From: an uncultured Ferrovibrio sp.
GTDB lineage: Bacteria > Pseudomonadota > Alphaproteobacteria > Ferrovibrionales > Ferrovibrionaceae
Assembly (NCBI RefSeq): GCF_937960835.1
Contig: NZ_CALGPC010000001.1
Span: 62,001 to 126,000, forward strand
Direction: 5' to 3'
DNA: 64,000 nt
Numbering within the stretch: position 1 is the first letter of the stretch; every line of letters begins with the position of its first letter. The notes under the pieces were generated by a model. It was not told the DNA's origin, searched no databases, and saw only the letters and a list, made by a program, of their open reading frames with translations. Of this stretch, positions 15,863 to 25,467 are shown in pieces. The position numbers were made by a program, and so were the translations under genes.

Positions 15863-18727
15863 TTACAGCTCGCGCGCCACGGTCTCGAGTTCGAAACACT
15901 CGATGACGTCGCCCTGCTTGATGTCGTCGTAATTCTCGAACGACATGCCGCAATCCATGCCCTGCTTGACCTCGCGGACATCGTCCTTGAAGCGCTTGAG
16001 CGTCGACAGCTGGCCTTCGTGGACCACCACGTTGTCGCGCAGCAGACGCACCTTGGCGCCGCGCTTGACCAGACCCTCGGTGACCATGCAGCCCGCGACC
16101 TTGCCGACCTTCGAGATGTTGAACACCTCGCGGATCTCGGCATAGCCGAGGAAGCGCTCGCGCACTGTCGGCGCCAGCATGCCGCTGAGCAGCGCCTTCA
16201 GATCATCCAGCACGTTGTAGATGATCGAGTAGTAGCGGATGTCGACGCCGTCGCGCTCGGCCAGGTCGCGCGCCTGCTTGGAGGCGCGGACGTTGAAGCC
16301 GATGATGGCGCCCTTCGAGGCCGCCGCCAAAGCAACGTCGGATTCGTTGATGCCGCCGACGGCGCCATGCAGGATGCGCACCGCGACTTCGTCGGTGCTG
16401 AGCTTGTTGGCTGCCGCGACGATGGCTTCCAGCGAGCCCTGGACGTCGGTCTTGACGACGATCGGCAGTTCCTTCTGCTCGCCGGCCTTGATCTTGGCGA
16501 ACATCTGATCGAGCGAGCCGCGCGCCGAGACGACGGTCTTGGCTTCGCGCTGCTTGCGCTCGCGGTACTCGGCGACCTCGCGGGCGCGGCCTTCATTATC
16601 GACCACGACGAATTCGTCGCCGGCTTCCGGCGTGCCCTGCAGGCCGAGCACTTCGACTGGCACGGCAGGGCCGGCCACGGCGACATTCTTGCCCTTGTCG
16701 TCGATCAGCGCGCGCACACGGCCCCAGGAGGTGCCGGCAACGAAGACGTCGCCGACATGCAGGCTGCCGCGCTGCACCAGCACGGTGGCGACGCTGCCGC
16801 GGCCGCGCTCCAGCTTGGCTTCCACCACGACGCCTTCCGCCTTGCGGTCGGGATTGGCCTTGAGGTCGAGGATTTCCGCCTGCAGCAGGATCGCTTCTTC
16901 CAGCGCATCCAGGCCCTGCTTGGTCTTGGCCGAGACTTCGATCGACTGCACGTCGCCGCCCAGCTGCTCGACCACGATCTCGTGATTCAGCAGCTCCTGC
17001 CGCACCTTCTGCGGATTGGCCTGCGGCTTGTCGCATTTGTTGATCGCCACCACGATCGGCACATTGGCCGCCTTGGCGTGGTGAATGGCTTCCACCGTCT
17101 GCGGCATGACGCTGTCATCGGCAGCGACCACCAGCACGACGATGTCGGTGACCTTGGCGCCGCGGGCGCGCATCTGGGTGAAGGCCTCGTGGCCTGGCGT
17201 GTCGAGGAAGGTGATCGCCTTGCCCGACTTCAGATGCACCTGATAGGCGCCGATATGCTGGGTGATGCCGCCGGCTTCACCGCTGGCCACGTCGGTCTGA
17301 CGCAGCGCGTCGAGCAGCGAGGTCTTGCCGTGGTCGACATGGCCCATGACGGTGACGACCGGCGGACGCGGCTTGAGCGCGTCTTCCGGATCCTTCTCGC
17401 CGCCCAGCCCCAGCTCGACATCGGATTCCGCCACGCGCTGCACGCGGTGGCCGAACTCGCTCACCACCAGCTCGGCGGTGTCAGCGTCGATGGTCTGGTT
17501 GATGGTCGCCATCACGCCCATCTTCATCAGCGCCTTGATCACGTCGACGCCGCGCTCGGCCATGCGGTTGGCGAGCTCCTGCACGGTGATCGTCTCCGGG
17601 ATGACCACGTCGCGCAGAATCTTCTGCTGCTGTTCGGTGCCCTGGTGATGGGCGCGCTTCTCGCGCTCGATGCGGCGGCGGAACGACGCCACTGAACGCA
17701 CGCGCTCTTCCTCATCCAGCGCGCTGGTGATGCTCAGCTTGCCCGAGCGGCGCTGGGCGCCATCGCGGCCGCGGCCCGGCGTCGCCTTGGGCGCCACAGC
17801 CTTGGCGCCGCGGCGCTTGGCGCCAGCCTCGTCATCCTCATCCTCGATGACGCGGCCCGCCGGTGCGCCCGGCGAGGCCGGAGAGCCAGCCGTCGTCTCG
17901 GGCGTGGCCAGACGGCGCGCGGCCTCGGCTTCAGCCTTCTTGCGCGCTTCTTCCTCAGCCCGCTTGCGCGCCTCTTCCTCGGCCTGGCGGCGCAAGGCGG
18001 CTTCGCGTTCGGCATGGACGCGCGACAGCTCGTCCTGGCGGCGGCGCATATCCTCTTCGGCCGCACGGCGCATCTCGCCAACGCGGCTGCGCAGCAGCGC
18101 ATCGCGGGTGCGCGCGGCCTTCTCTTCCTCGGTCAGCGACTTCAGGACCATGCCGGTCGGACGCTGCGGACGCGAAGCCTGACCGCGATCGCGGCCCGGG
18201 CGCAGTTCGCCGGTCGGCTGTGCGGTCATGCGCGGCCCCTGGCGCGGCGCTTCAGCAGGACGCGGCGGCTCGGCCGGACGCGGCGCGGCCGCCGGAGCGG
18301 CAGCAGCAGTTGTCGCGGGCTCGGAGGCAGTTTGGGGTTGCTCGGCCGGCCTGGCAGCTTCCGCCGCCTTTGCAGCCTCGGCCGCGCGGGCGGCAGCCTC
18401 GGCAGCCGCCTTGGCCTCATGCTCGGCCAGGATCTCGGCGCGCGAGGGAACATGGACCGTCGGCGCGGGGGCAGCCGGCTTCGGCGCCGCGGGCGCAGCC
18501 GGCGCAGCGGGCTTGGCAGCCGCCGGCGCTTCGGCGGCCGGAGTAGCGGCCTTGGCGGCGCCCGGCGGCACGATCGTGCGCTTCTTGCGGACCTCGACGG
18601 TCACCGCCTTGCTCCGGCCATGGCTGAAGCTCTGCCTCACCTGGCCGGTCTCGACGGTCTTCTTCAGCTCCAGCCGCTTGGGCCGGGCTGCCGTCTTGTC
18701 CTTGTCCTGCTCGTTCACGTCGCTCAT
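15863..18727 (-). CDS. infB: Translation initiation factor IF-2
   Basis: GTPase that delivers initiator tRNA to the 30S subunit and drives subunit joining. 954 residues. A long, low-complexity N-terminal part rich in Ala, Pro, Glu and Arg (about 1-330) includes a charged coiled-coil segment. It is followed by the IF2_N-like motif TVQELANRMAERGVDVIKALM and the G domain: G1 GHVDHGKTSLLD, G3 DTPGHEAFTQMRARGA, G4 NKCDKP. Domains II to IV end at a C-terminal IECFELETVARE typical of the family. The length of the N-terminal region is the main variable part compared with other bacteria. Confidence 0.98.
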   Translation of the reverse strand: MSDVNEQDKDKTAARPKRLELKKTVETGQVRQSFSHGRSKAVTVEVRKKRTIVPPGAAKAATPAAEAPAAAKPAAPAAPAAPKPAAPAPTVHVPSRAEILAEHEAKAAAEAAARAAEAAKAAEAARPAEQPQTASEPATTAAAAPAAAPRPAEPPRPAEAPRQGPRMTAQPTGELRPGRDRGQASRPQRPTGMVLKSLTEEEKAARTRDALLRSRVGEMRRAAEEDMRRRQDELSRVHAEREAALRRQAEEEARKRAEEEARKKAEAEAARRLATPETTAGSPASPGAPAGRVIEDEDDEAGAKRRGAKAVAPKATPGRGRDGAQRRSGKLSITSALDEEERVRSVASFRRRIEREKRAHHQGTEQQQKILRDVVIPETITVQELANRMAERGVDVIKALMKMGVMATINQTIDADTAELVVSEFGHRVQRVAESDVELGLGGEKDPEDALKPRPPVVTVMGHVDHGKTSLLDALRQTDVASGEAGGITQHIGAYQVHLKSGKAITFLDTPGHEAFTQMRARGAKVTDIVVLVVAADDSVMPQTVEAIHHAKAANVPIVVAINKCDKPQANPQKVRQELLNHEIVVEQLGGDVQSIEVSAKTKQGLDALEEAILLQAEILDLKANPDRKAEGVVVEAKLERGRGSVATVLVQRGSLHVGDVFVAGTSWGRVRALIDDKGKNVAVAGPAVPVEVLGLQGTPEAGDEFVVVDNEGRAREVAEYRERKQREAKTVVSARGSLDQMFAKIKAGEQKELPIVVKTDVQGSLEAIVAAANKLSTDEVAVRILHGAVGGINESDVALAAASKGAIIGFNVRASKQARDLAERDGVDIRYYSIIYNVLDDLKALLSGMLAPTVRERFLGYAEIREVFNISKVGKVAGCMVTEGLVKRGAKVRLLRDNVVVHEGQLSTLKRFKDDVREVKQGMDCGMSFENYDDIKQGDVIECFELETVAREL

Positions 18728-18812
18728 CTAATCCGCTTCCGCCTACCGCTTGAAAACTACCGCTCACCTTGCCCGAGGCGCGCCAAGCTCATCGCACCGC
18801 GTCACTGGCCCG

Positions 18813-19274
18813 TCAACCTTCCCCGGATCGCAGCGCCGCCAGAAGCGCCAGATCCGCCGCCACACGGCGGCTAAACGGCGCCTGCCGCAACAGCAGCCGC
18901 TCGTTTTCCGGCCCCGTCACCGCCAGGGTCTCAGCCCCGGCCGCACCGTTACCGTGTAATACCAGCCCGGCACGCCGGGCTTTGGCGACCTGGGCAGCGG
19001 CATGCGCCGTCCAGGCCTCCAGGGCGCGGGCCGCCAGATCCGGCGCCACCTGCACCTTGCGCTTGGCGCCACGGGCAAACACGCCCTTGGCCCTTGCTGT
19101 TTCTACCGCACCGGGTCCCGGCGCCAGCCAAAGGCCGCGTCCGGGCATCCGGTGTTCCGGGTCGGGGATGACCGCGCCTGCCATATCAACGGCGAAACGC
19201 AGCATCCGGTTCGGCGCCATCCGCTGTCCGGTCAGCAAACACCGGCGCAGAGGATGGTTTTCCTCGCCAGGCAT
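18813..19274 (-). CDS. ylxR: YlxR-family RNA-binding protein (DUF448)
   Basis: 153 residues. The N-terminal YlxR domain is recognised by RRCLLTGQRMAPNRMLRFAV and GRGLWLAPG. In alphaproteobacteria this domain is often fused to an L7Ae-like RNA-binding domain. Here the second half (about 85-150: ARRAGLVLHGNGAAGAETLAVTG) keeps the outline of such a domain but is weakly conserved. It lies between nusA and infB, the standard position. The molecular role is unsettled; proposals include nucleoid or RNase P-related functions. Confidence 0.88.
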   Translation of the reverse strand: MPGEENHPLRRCLLTGQRMAPNRMLRFAVDMAGAVIPDPEHRMPGRGLWLAPGPGAVETARAKGVFARGAKRKVQVAPDLAARALEAWTAHAAAQVAKARRAGLVLHGNGAAGAETLAVTGPENERLLLRQAPFSRRVAADLALLAALRSGEG

Positions 19275-19292
19275 TCCTGCCGGGAGCCGGGT

Positions 19293-20822
19293 TTATGCCG
19301 CCGAACCGCCGTTCTGCTCCTCGCCGTCGAACCAATGCTGACGCGCCGCCATAATAATGGCGTTCGCATCTTCATTCGAAAGCCCCTCGCCGACGATTTC
19401 CTGCAATTCGTCGCCCGCGAGATCGCCCAGATCATCCAGCGTCTTCACGCCCTTTTCGCCCAGGGCCACCAGCATCGCCGGCGTCAGGCCCTCGATGGCG
19501 GCAACCTCGTCGCTGACGCCCAGCGCCTTGCGCTTGTCTTCCAGCTCGGTGTTCAGCTTCTCGACATATTCGAGCGCGCGCTCATGCAGCTCGTGCGCGA
19601 TATCGCCGTCGAAGCCCTCGATCTCGGCCAGTTCCTCGACCGGCAGATAGGCAAGCTCTTCGACCTTGGTGAAGCCTTCGGTGACCAGAAGCTGGGCCAG
19701 GGTCTCGTCCACATCCAGCGCATCGATGAAGAGCTGGCTGCGCTCGCGGAATTCCTTCTGGCGGCGCTCGCTTTCCTCTTCCTCGGTCAGGATGTCGATG
19801 TCATAGCCGGTAAGCTGCGAGGCCAGACGCACATTCTGGCCGCGGCGGCCAATCGCCAGCGACAGCTGATCGGTCGGCACCACGACTTCCACCGAATTGG
19901 CTTCTTCGTCGAGCACGACCTTGGCGACTTCCGCCGGAGCCAGCGCGTTGACGATGAAGGTGGCCGGATCGGGCGACCACTTGATGATGTCGATCTTCTC
20001 GCCCTGCAGTTCGTTCACCACGGCCTGCACGCGGCTGCCGCGCATGCCGACGCAGGCGCCGACGGGATCGATCGAGTTGTCGTTCGACACCACGGCGATC
20101 TTGGCGCGGCTGCCCGGATCGCGCGCAACCGCGCGGATCTCGATGATGCCGTCATAGACTTCCGGCACTTCCTGGGCGAACAGCTTGGCCATGAACTGCG
20201 GATGCGAGCGCGACAGGAAAATCTGCGGCCCGCGCGGCTCGCGGCGCACGTCGTAGATGTAGGCGCGCACGCGGTCGCCCTGGCGGAACGTCTCGCGCGG
20301 CAGCAATTCATCGCGGCGCAGGATGGCCTCGGCGCGGCCCATATCGACGGTGACGTTGCCGTATTCGACGCGCTTGACCTGGCCGTTGACGATCTCGCCG
20401 ATGCGATCCTTGTATTCGTTGTACTGCCGCTCGCGCTCGGCTTCGCGCACCTTCTGCACGATCACCTGCTTGGCGGTCTGGGCGGCGATGCGGCCGAAAT
20501 CGATCGGCGGCAGCGGCTCGGCGATCACGTCGCCCACCTGGGCATCCGGATTGCGGCGCTGCGCCTCGATGAGGCCGATCTCGATGGCGTCGTTCTCGAC
20601 CTTCTCGACCACCTGCAGATGCCGTTCGAGGCGGATCTCACCGGTCTTGCGGTCGATCTCGGCATGGATGTCGTTTTCCAGACCGTAGCGCGAGCGCGCC
20701 GCCTTCTGGATCGCGTCTTCCATCGCCATCAGCACGACATCGCGGTCGATCGCCTTCTCGCGCGCAGCGGCATCGGCCGCCTGCAGCAGCTCGAGCCGGT
20801 TGAAACTGGTCACCGTTTCCAT
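19293..20822 (-). CDS. nusA: Transcription termination/antitermination factor NusA
   Basis: RNA polymerase-associated factor acting in pausing, termination and rRNA antitermination. 509 residues. The N-terminal RNAP-binding domain includes RDVVLMAMEDAIQKAAR. It is followed by an S1 domain (IVNGQVKRVEYGNVTVDMGRAE), two KH domains (VGACVGMRGSRVQAVVNEL; LAIGRRGQNVRLASQLTG), and then two C-terminal helix-hairpin-helix acidic repeats (ATLLVTEGFTKVEELAYL-like and LTPAMLVALGEKGVKTLDDL), as in most proteobacteria. It is preceded by rimP (32 bp gap). Confidence 0.98.
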   Translation of the reverse strand: METVTSFNRLELLQAADAAAREKAIDRDVVLMAMEDAIQKAARSRYGLENDIHAEIDRKTGEIRLERHLQVVEKVENDAIEIGLIEAQRRNPDAQVGDVIAEPLPPIDFGRIAAQTAKQVIVQKVREAERERQYNEYKDRIGEIVNGQVKRVEYGNVTVDMGRAEAILRRDELLPRETFRQGDRVRAYIYDVRREPRGPQIFLSRSHPQFMAKLFAQEVPEVYDGIIEIRAVARDPGSRAKIAVVSNDNSIDPVGACVGMRGSRVQAVVNELQGEKIDIIKWSPDPATFIVNALAPAEVAKVVLDEEANSVEVVVPTDQLSLAIGRRGQNVRLASQLTGYDIDILTEEEESERRQKEFRERSQLFIDALDVDETLAQLLVTEGFTKVEELAYLPVEELAEIEGFDGDIAHELHERALEYVEKLNTELEDKRKALGVSDEVAAIEGLTPAMLVALGEKGVKTLDDLGDLAGDELQEIVGEGLSNEDANAIIMAARQHWFDGEEQNGGSAA

Positions 20823-20854
20823 CGTTCCTGTTCCTCGAACTCTCTTACCTAATC

Positions 20855-21373
20855 TCAGTTCACTGGCGCCGGACGGCCCGCCAGGCTCGCGGCGATCAGA
20901 TCGTCGGTGACGATCAGCTTCGCGCTGGCGATTTCGGCGATTGGCAGGCGCTGCTCGGTGTCGCTGTCCTCATCGCGCAGCAGCACGCTATCGCCGCTCA
21001 GTCCCTCGATCCGGCCCTTGAAGCGCTTGCGGCCGTCCAGCGGACGGCCCAGCTCGACCTTGGCCGCAAAGCCCTTGAAGCGCTGGAAGTCCGCCGGCTT
21101 GACCAGCGGCCGGTCCAGGCCCGGCGAGGAGACTTCCAGGCGGTAGGCCCCGGCAATCGGGTCCTCGACATCGAGCACCGCGCTGACGGCGCGGCTGACA
21201 TCCGCGCAATCCTCGACCGTGATGCCGCCGTCATGCGGCGCCTGGGTTTCACGCTCGAACATGATCTGCAGCACCGGCCGCTGCGCGCCAATCAGCTTGA
21301 CGCGCACCAGATGGAAGCCCATCGCTTCGAGCGTGGGCGTAATCATGTTCGCAATCCGATCAGCCGCATCCAT
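20855..21373 (-). CDS. rimP: Ribosome maturation factor RimP
   Basis: 30S assembly factor, first gene of the nusA operon. About 172 residues from ATG 21373; the frame is open further upstream but that part runs through a terminator hairpin and looks non-coding. Family blocks: MITPTLEAMGFHLVRVKL, GGITVEDCADVSRAVSAVLD, and the highly conserved YRLEVSSPGLDRPLVKPADF. The RBS is weak (AAGGA about 15 nt upstream). A 2 x 17-bp repeat lies in its leader at 21403-21436. Confidence 0.95.
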   Translation of the reverse strand: MDAADRIANMITPTLEAMGFHLVRVKLIGAQRPVLQIMFERETQAPHDGGITVEDCADVSRAVSAVLDVEDPIAGAYRLEVSSPGLDRPLVKPADFQRFKGFAAKVELGRPLDGRKRFKGRIEGLSGDSVLLRDEDSDTEQRLPIAEIASAKLIVTDDLIAASLAGRPAPVN

Positions 21374-21402
21374 GAATTCGGCGTCTTCGTCCTTAACGTC
21401 GT

Positions 21403-21436
21403 ACTGGCCTTGATTGAAAACTGGCCTCGATTGACA
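21403..21436. repeat. Two tandem copies of a 17-bp unit in the rimP leader
   Basis: ACTGGCCTTGATTGAAA (21403-21419) followed by ACTGGCCTCGATTGACA (21420-21436), two mismatches. It lies 30 bp upstream of the rimP start codon. Confidence 0.8.
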
Positions 21437-21488
21437 GCAGCCGGCCCGGGAACCTCGGGCATGAGGCCCCGGACTTGGGGTCCGACCC

Positions 21489-21514
21489 AAAAAAAATGGG
21501 CCGCGCCGGCCCAT
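21489..21514 (-). terminator. Intrinsic terminator between cbtA and rimP
   Basis: Minus-strand hairpin ATGGGCCG / CGGCCCAT (about 21496-21514) followed by eight T residues (the A run at 21489-21496). It would end transcription of the cbt genes before the rimP-nusA operon, or act as a leader attenuator of that operon. Confidence 0.8.
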
Positions 21515-21609
21515 CTCAAATCCCCGATCCGACCATGGACCAGGCCAGCAATGTTGGAGGCTGTTATAGCGGCAAATTCAGTGATTGCAAGGCTTTTCGC
21601 CGATCCGGC

Positions 21610-22359
21610 CTAGCGGAACCGCTGATAAAAAAAGCCGGTCAACGCACCCAATCCGGCCCAGAACAACAGGTTGGCGGCAAAAGCCTGCTGGGCGAAAAGC
21701 TGCGCCATGGTTTCCGGCGCCGCACTGTGATGGGTCTCGGGCAGGGGGGCGCCATAGAGATGGGGCAGGACCAGCAGCAGCACCCCCGCCAGGGCGAGCA
21801 ACGGCCGGCGGCCGAAAACGATCAGGGCAAGACCGGCGCCGGTGGCAAGCGCGGTGGCCAGCCACCAGATCTGGCGCGCCTCAAGCGGGGCGGTTTCGGT
21901 GCCCGGCAGTTCCGGCCGCAGCCCAAGTCCCGGGGCCAGGGTAAAAACGGCAAAACCGGCCAGGCCCCAGAGCAGGCCCTGGCGCCAGCCCACCTCGCGG
22001 CCGCTGACCACATAGGCGCAGACCAAGAGCAGGGCGAAACCGATCCCGGTCAGCACATGGGCCAGGGCGGTGTAGCCGAAGCGCTCCAGGCCGTCTTCCG
22101 GCGCCCAGGCGTCATCATCGTGGTGATGATGATCAGCGTGGCCGTCATCGCTGCTGCCCGCCGCGCCGTGATCATGGGCGCCGTGGCTATGCCCATGATC
22201 GTGCGGGGACGCGCCGGCGGCTTCGAAAATCTCGGCCTGCAGGATCAGCGGCACGGTGCTGACGTGATGCACCGCCGTGGTCAGCAAACCGGCCAGCAGG
22301 CCCGCCAGGGCGGCAACCCAGAAAATCCTACGGAACAGCGCCACGGAACGCTTCAGCAA
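21610..22359 (-). CDS. cbtA: CbtA-family cobalt transporter subunit
   Basis: Predicted inner-membrane cobalt transporter subunit, 249 residues with about five hydrophobic helices. The loop after helix 1 is extraordinarily rich in His and Asp (HDHGHSHGAHDHG and then GHADHHHHDDD), a probable metal-binding segment. Conserved CbtA blocks GLLWGLAGFAVFTLAPGLGL and LPHLYGAP are present. Translation begins at TTG 22359, three bases after the cbtB stop, so the two are coupled. CbtA and CbtB are usually found together under cobalamin control, but I found no cobalamin riboswitch here. Confidence 0.88.
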   Translation of the reverse strand: MLKRSVALFRRIFWVAALAGLLAGLLTTAVHHVSTVPLILQAEIFEAAGASPHDHGHSHGAHDHGAAGSSDDGHADHHHHDDDAWAPEDGLERFGYTALAHVLTGIGFALLLVCAYVVSGREVGWRQGLLWGLAGFAVFTLAPGLGLRPELPGTETAPLEARQIWWLATALATGAGLALIVFGRRPLLALAGVLLLVLPHLYGAPLPETHHSAAPETMAQLFAQQAFAANLLFWAGLGALTGFFYQRFR

Positions 22360-22362
22360 AGA

Positions 22363-22554
22363 TTAGTGGCAGGGGAAGCCGTTGGAATGGCGGGCGTCAT
22401 GCGCGGCATTGTGGACCGCGGCGATGGGCGAGAATCCCGCGCCCCAGACCAGAAAGACGCCAAGCAGAGCTGCCATGCCGACCTGCAGCAACGTCGCGGC
22501 CTTGCGCTGGCTGACGATGGTTGCACCGGCGGTGGTGGTGGTCTTCGCCTGCAT
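22363..22554 (-). CDS. cbtB: CbtB-family cobalt transporter small subunit
   Basis: 63 residues, one membrane helix (VGMAALLGVFLVWGAGFSPI), then a short His-rich tail AAVHNAAHDARHSNGFPCH. The terminal Pro-Cys-His is a CbtB hallmark and a likely metal ligand. It is the expected partner of CbtA. It lies between two cbtA-like genes. Confidence 0.9.
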   Translation of the reverse strand: MQAKTTTTAGATIVSQRKAATLLQVGMAALLGVFLVWGAGFSPIAAVHNAAHDARHSNGFPCH

Positions 22555-22646
22555 GGCCCGAAGCTCCCTCGAATCGCTGTATTTGGATGGTTATATGGCC
22601 GGATAATGACGCCAAGTCCGGCGCTTGGCCAGAGGCATCGGAGCGT

Positions 22647-23327
22647 TCAGGGCCGCCGCTGCACCACGCGGCGGTTGGCCAGGACGGAAAACACCCCCAG
22701 CAGCAGCCAGAAGAGCAGGTTCAGCCCCAGCATCAGCACCGTGTCGCCACCCGTCGCCGCTTCCAGCGGTATGTCCGGCAGCGGGTCCAGCGAGGCGGAT
22801 CCGGAAGAGAGCGGATCCACAGTGAGCATACCGGAGACATCGCCGGGCGGGGTTTCGGCATAGCCCGTCTGCTCCCGCCAGGTGGAAGCCGGCGCCACCA
22901 GCGGCGGCGCCAGCAGCAGTGCCAGACCGAACAGGCGCTGTCTGCCCCGGCCCAGCAACAGCAGCATCAGCCCCGCACCGCTGACCGCAACCACAAAACT
23001 CCAAAACAGCAGGGCGCCTCCATCGCCCGCCGGCATCACCCCGGCCGGCTGGTCGGGCAATGACAGCAAAGGCGCGAGGACAGCGGCCGCAAAACCGCCC
23101 AGGCCCCAGGCCAGCCCGCCGCGATAGCTGGGCACGCCGAGCCACAAAAAGATCAGCTGGTAAACCAGCCCCGCCACGCAGCCGATGCCGATCATCTGAA
23201 ACAGGAAGGCTTCGCGGCTGGCGATATTGGGTACCACCGGCGGGTCGATGATGGCCCGCACGATCAACACCACCAATGTGGCCAGGATGGCCGCCATCGC
23301 CGCGGCGGCCCCGAGGCGAACCGGCAT
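22647..23327 (-). CDS. Second CbtA-like membrane protein
   Basis: 226 residues from ATG 23327, which has GGGAGGAGGC just upstream. About six hydrophobic helices. The segment GLAWGLGGFAAAVLAPLLSLP aligns with the corresponding block of the CbtA encoded two genes downstream, so it is a diverged paralogue. It lacks the His/Asp-rich loop; the loop before the last helix is instead acidic and Ser-rich. A cbtA2-cbtB-cbtA order would give three membrane subunits. Metal specificity is inferred from the neighbours only. Confidence 0.7.
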   Translation of the reverse strand: MPVRLGAAAAMAAILATLVVLIVRAIIDPPVVPNIASREAFLFQMIGIGCVAGLVYQLIFLWLGVPSYRGGLAWGLGGFAAAVLAPLLSLPDQPAGVMPAGDGGALLFWSFVVAVSGAGLMLLLLGRGRQRLFGLALLLAPPLVAPASTWREQTGYAETPPGDVSGMLTVDPLSSGSASLDPLPDIPLEAATGGDTVLMLGLNLLFWLLLGVFSVLANRRVVQRRP

Positions 23328-23349
23328 GACGCCTCCTCCCGGGTTTTGC

Positions 23350-24072
23350 TCAGATGCGCCGCAGGCGATAGTAATGCGGCGTGCGCCCGGCGGCGATGGC
23401 CTTTTGCTCGTATTTGCTGGCCGGCCAATCGTCTGGCCGCCGCAGCCAGTCCACGCTGCGTTCCGCCGTCCAGACAAACCGCGGCTCGGCCAGCACATGA
23501 CGCAGCATCCAGCGCTGATAATCGGGTACATCGGTGGCCAGCCGCAGCTCGCCGCCTGAGGGGATCAGGCCTGCCCAATCGGCCAGCGTTTCAGCGTTGA
23601 CGATGCGGCGCCATTGATGGCGCTTCTTCGGCCAGGGATCGGGAAACAATACAAAACCGCGCTGCACGGAATTCTTTGGCAAAGCCTTGAGCAGCAGCCG
23701 GGCATCATCGATCAGGATGCGGATATTGTCGGCGCCGCCCTGCTCCATGCGCTCGGCAATGCGCGTCACCAGCTTGGCCACACCATGCTCGTAAGGCTCG
23801 ACGCCGATGAAACCGATCTCGGGATGCCGCTCGGCCAGGGCAAACAGATGCCCGCCATCGCCAAAACCCACTTCGACCCAGTATTCGCGCATGGGCGCGC
23901 CAAACAGCGACGCCGGATCGAGCGCCGTGCCCGGCGCAGGCAACTGGAAGCTGACACGCGGCAGCCAGCCGGCCATCCGCGTTTCGCGGGTCGGAGAAAG
24001 TTTGCGGCCGCGCCGGCGCCCATAGATCAGGCGCCGCGACGCGGCCGCGTCATTACGCGTATGGTCGCTCAC
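23350..24072 (-). CDS. trmB: tRNA (guanine-N7-)-methyltransferase
   Basis: SAM-dependent enzyme making m7G46 in tRNA. 240 residues. Motifs: VEVGFGDGGHLFALAERHPE (SAM-binding loop), GVEPYEHGVAKL, then VLFPDPWPKKRHQWRRIVN, the family signature that includes catalytic and tRNA-binding residues, and a C-terminal TKYEQKA-like segment (SKYEQKAIAAGR). It immediately follows metK with no gap, matching the common metK-trmB pairing. Confidence 0.96.
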   Translation of the reverse strand: MSDHTRNDAAASRRLIYGRRRGRKLSPTRETRMAGWLPRVSFQLPAPGTALDPASLFGAPMREYWVEVGFGDGGHLFALAERHPEIGFIGVEPYEHGVAKLVTRIAERMEQGGADNIRILIDDARLLLKALPKNSVQRGFVLFPDPWPKKRHQWRRIVNAETLADWAGLIPSGGELRLATDVPDYQRWMLRHVLAEPRFVWTAERSVDWLRRPDDWPASKYEQKAIAAGRTPHYYRLRRI

Positions 24073-25293
<1,221 letters not shown>

Positions 25294-25397
25294 GTTGTTA
25301 TTCTCCTCAAGCGGCCGCGCCAACCGGCCCGAAGTCACTTTCGTCCCGCACCGACGCTTGGCGCACGCCGGGATTGGGAAACTCGAAAAGGTCTCGC

Positions 25398-25426
25398 TAT
25401 TTCGCAGAGCTTGCCCCGGGGGTCAA
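25398..25426 (-). promoter_or_regulatory. Candidate sigma-70 promoter of metK-trmB
   Basis: On the minus strand, CTTGACC (-35, 25421-25426 core) is followed after 17 nt by GAAATA (-10, 25398-25403), about 105 bp before the metK start. The CTTGAC form is typical of alphaproteobacterial -35 elements; the -10 is weak. Confidence 0.45.
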
Positions 25427-25467
25427 GCGGAAGCTGTGACCGAACTGCGGCCATCGACCGCAGGGGA

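Noticed and set aside
15692..17695. Long plus-strand open frame opposite infB
   Set aside because: It mirrors the IF-2 coding sequence. The translated product is low-complexity and lacks any family motif.
22555..22646. Cobalamin riboswitch upstream of cbtB
   Set aside because: The gap is too short and lacks the conserved B12-box sequence.
25294..25467. Possible SAM riboswitch in the metK leader
   Set aside because: I looked for SAM-II/SAM-V-like conserved segments and a pseudoknot and found none; only a promoter-like sequence is visible.
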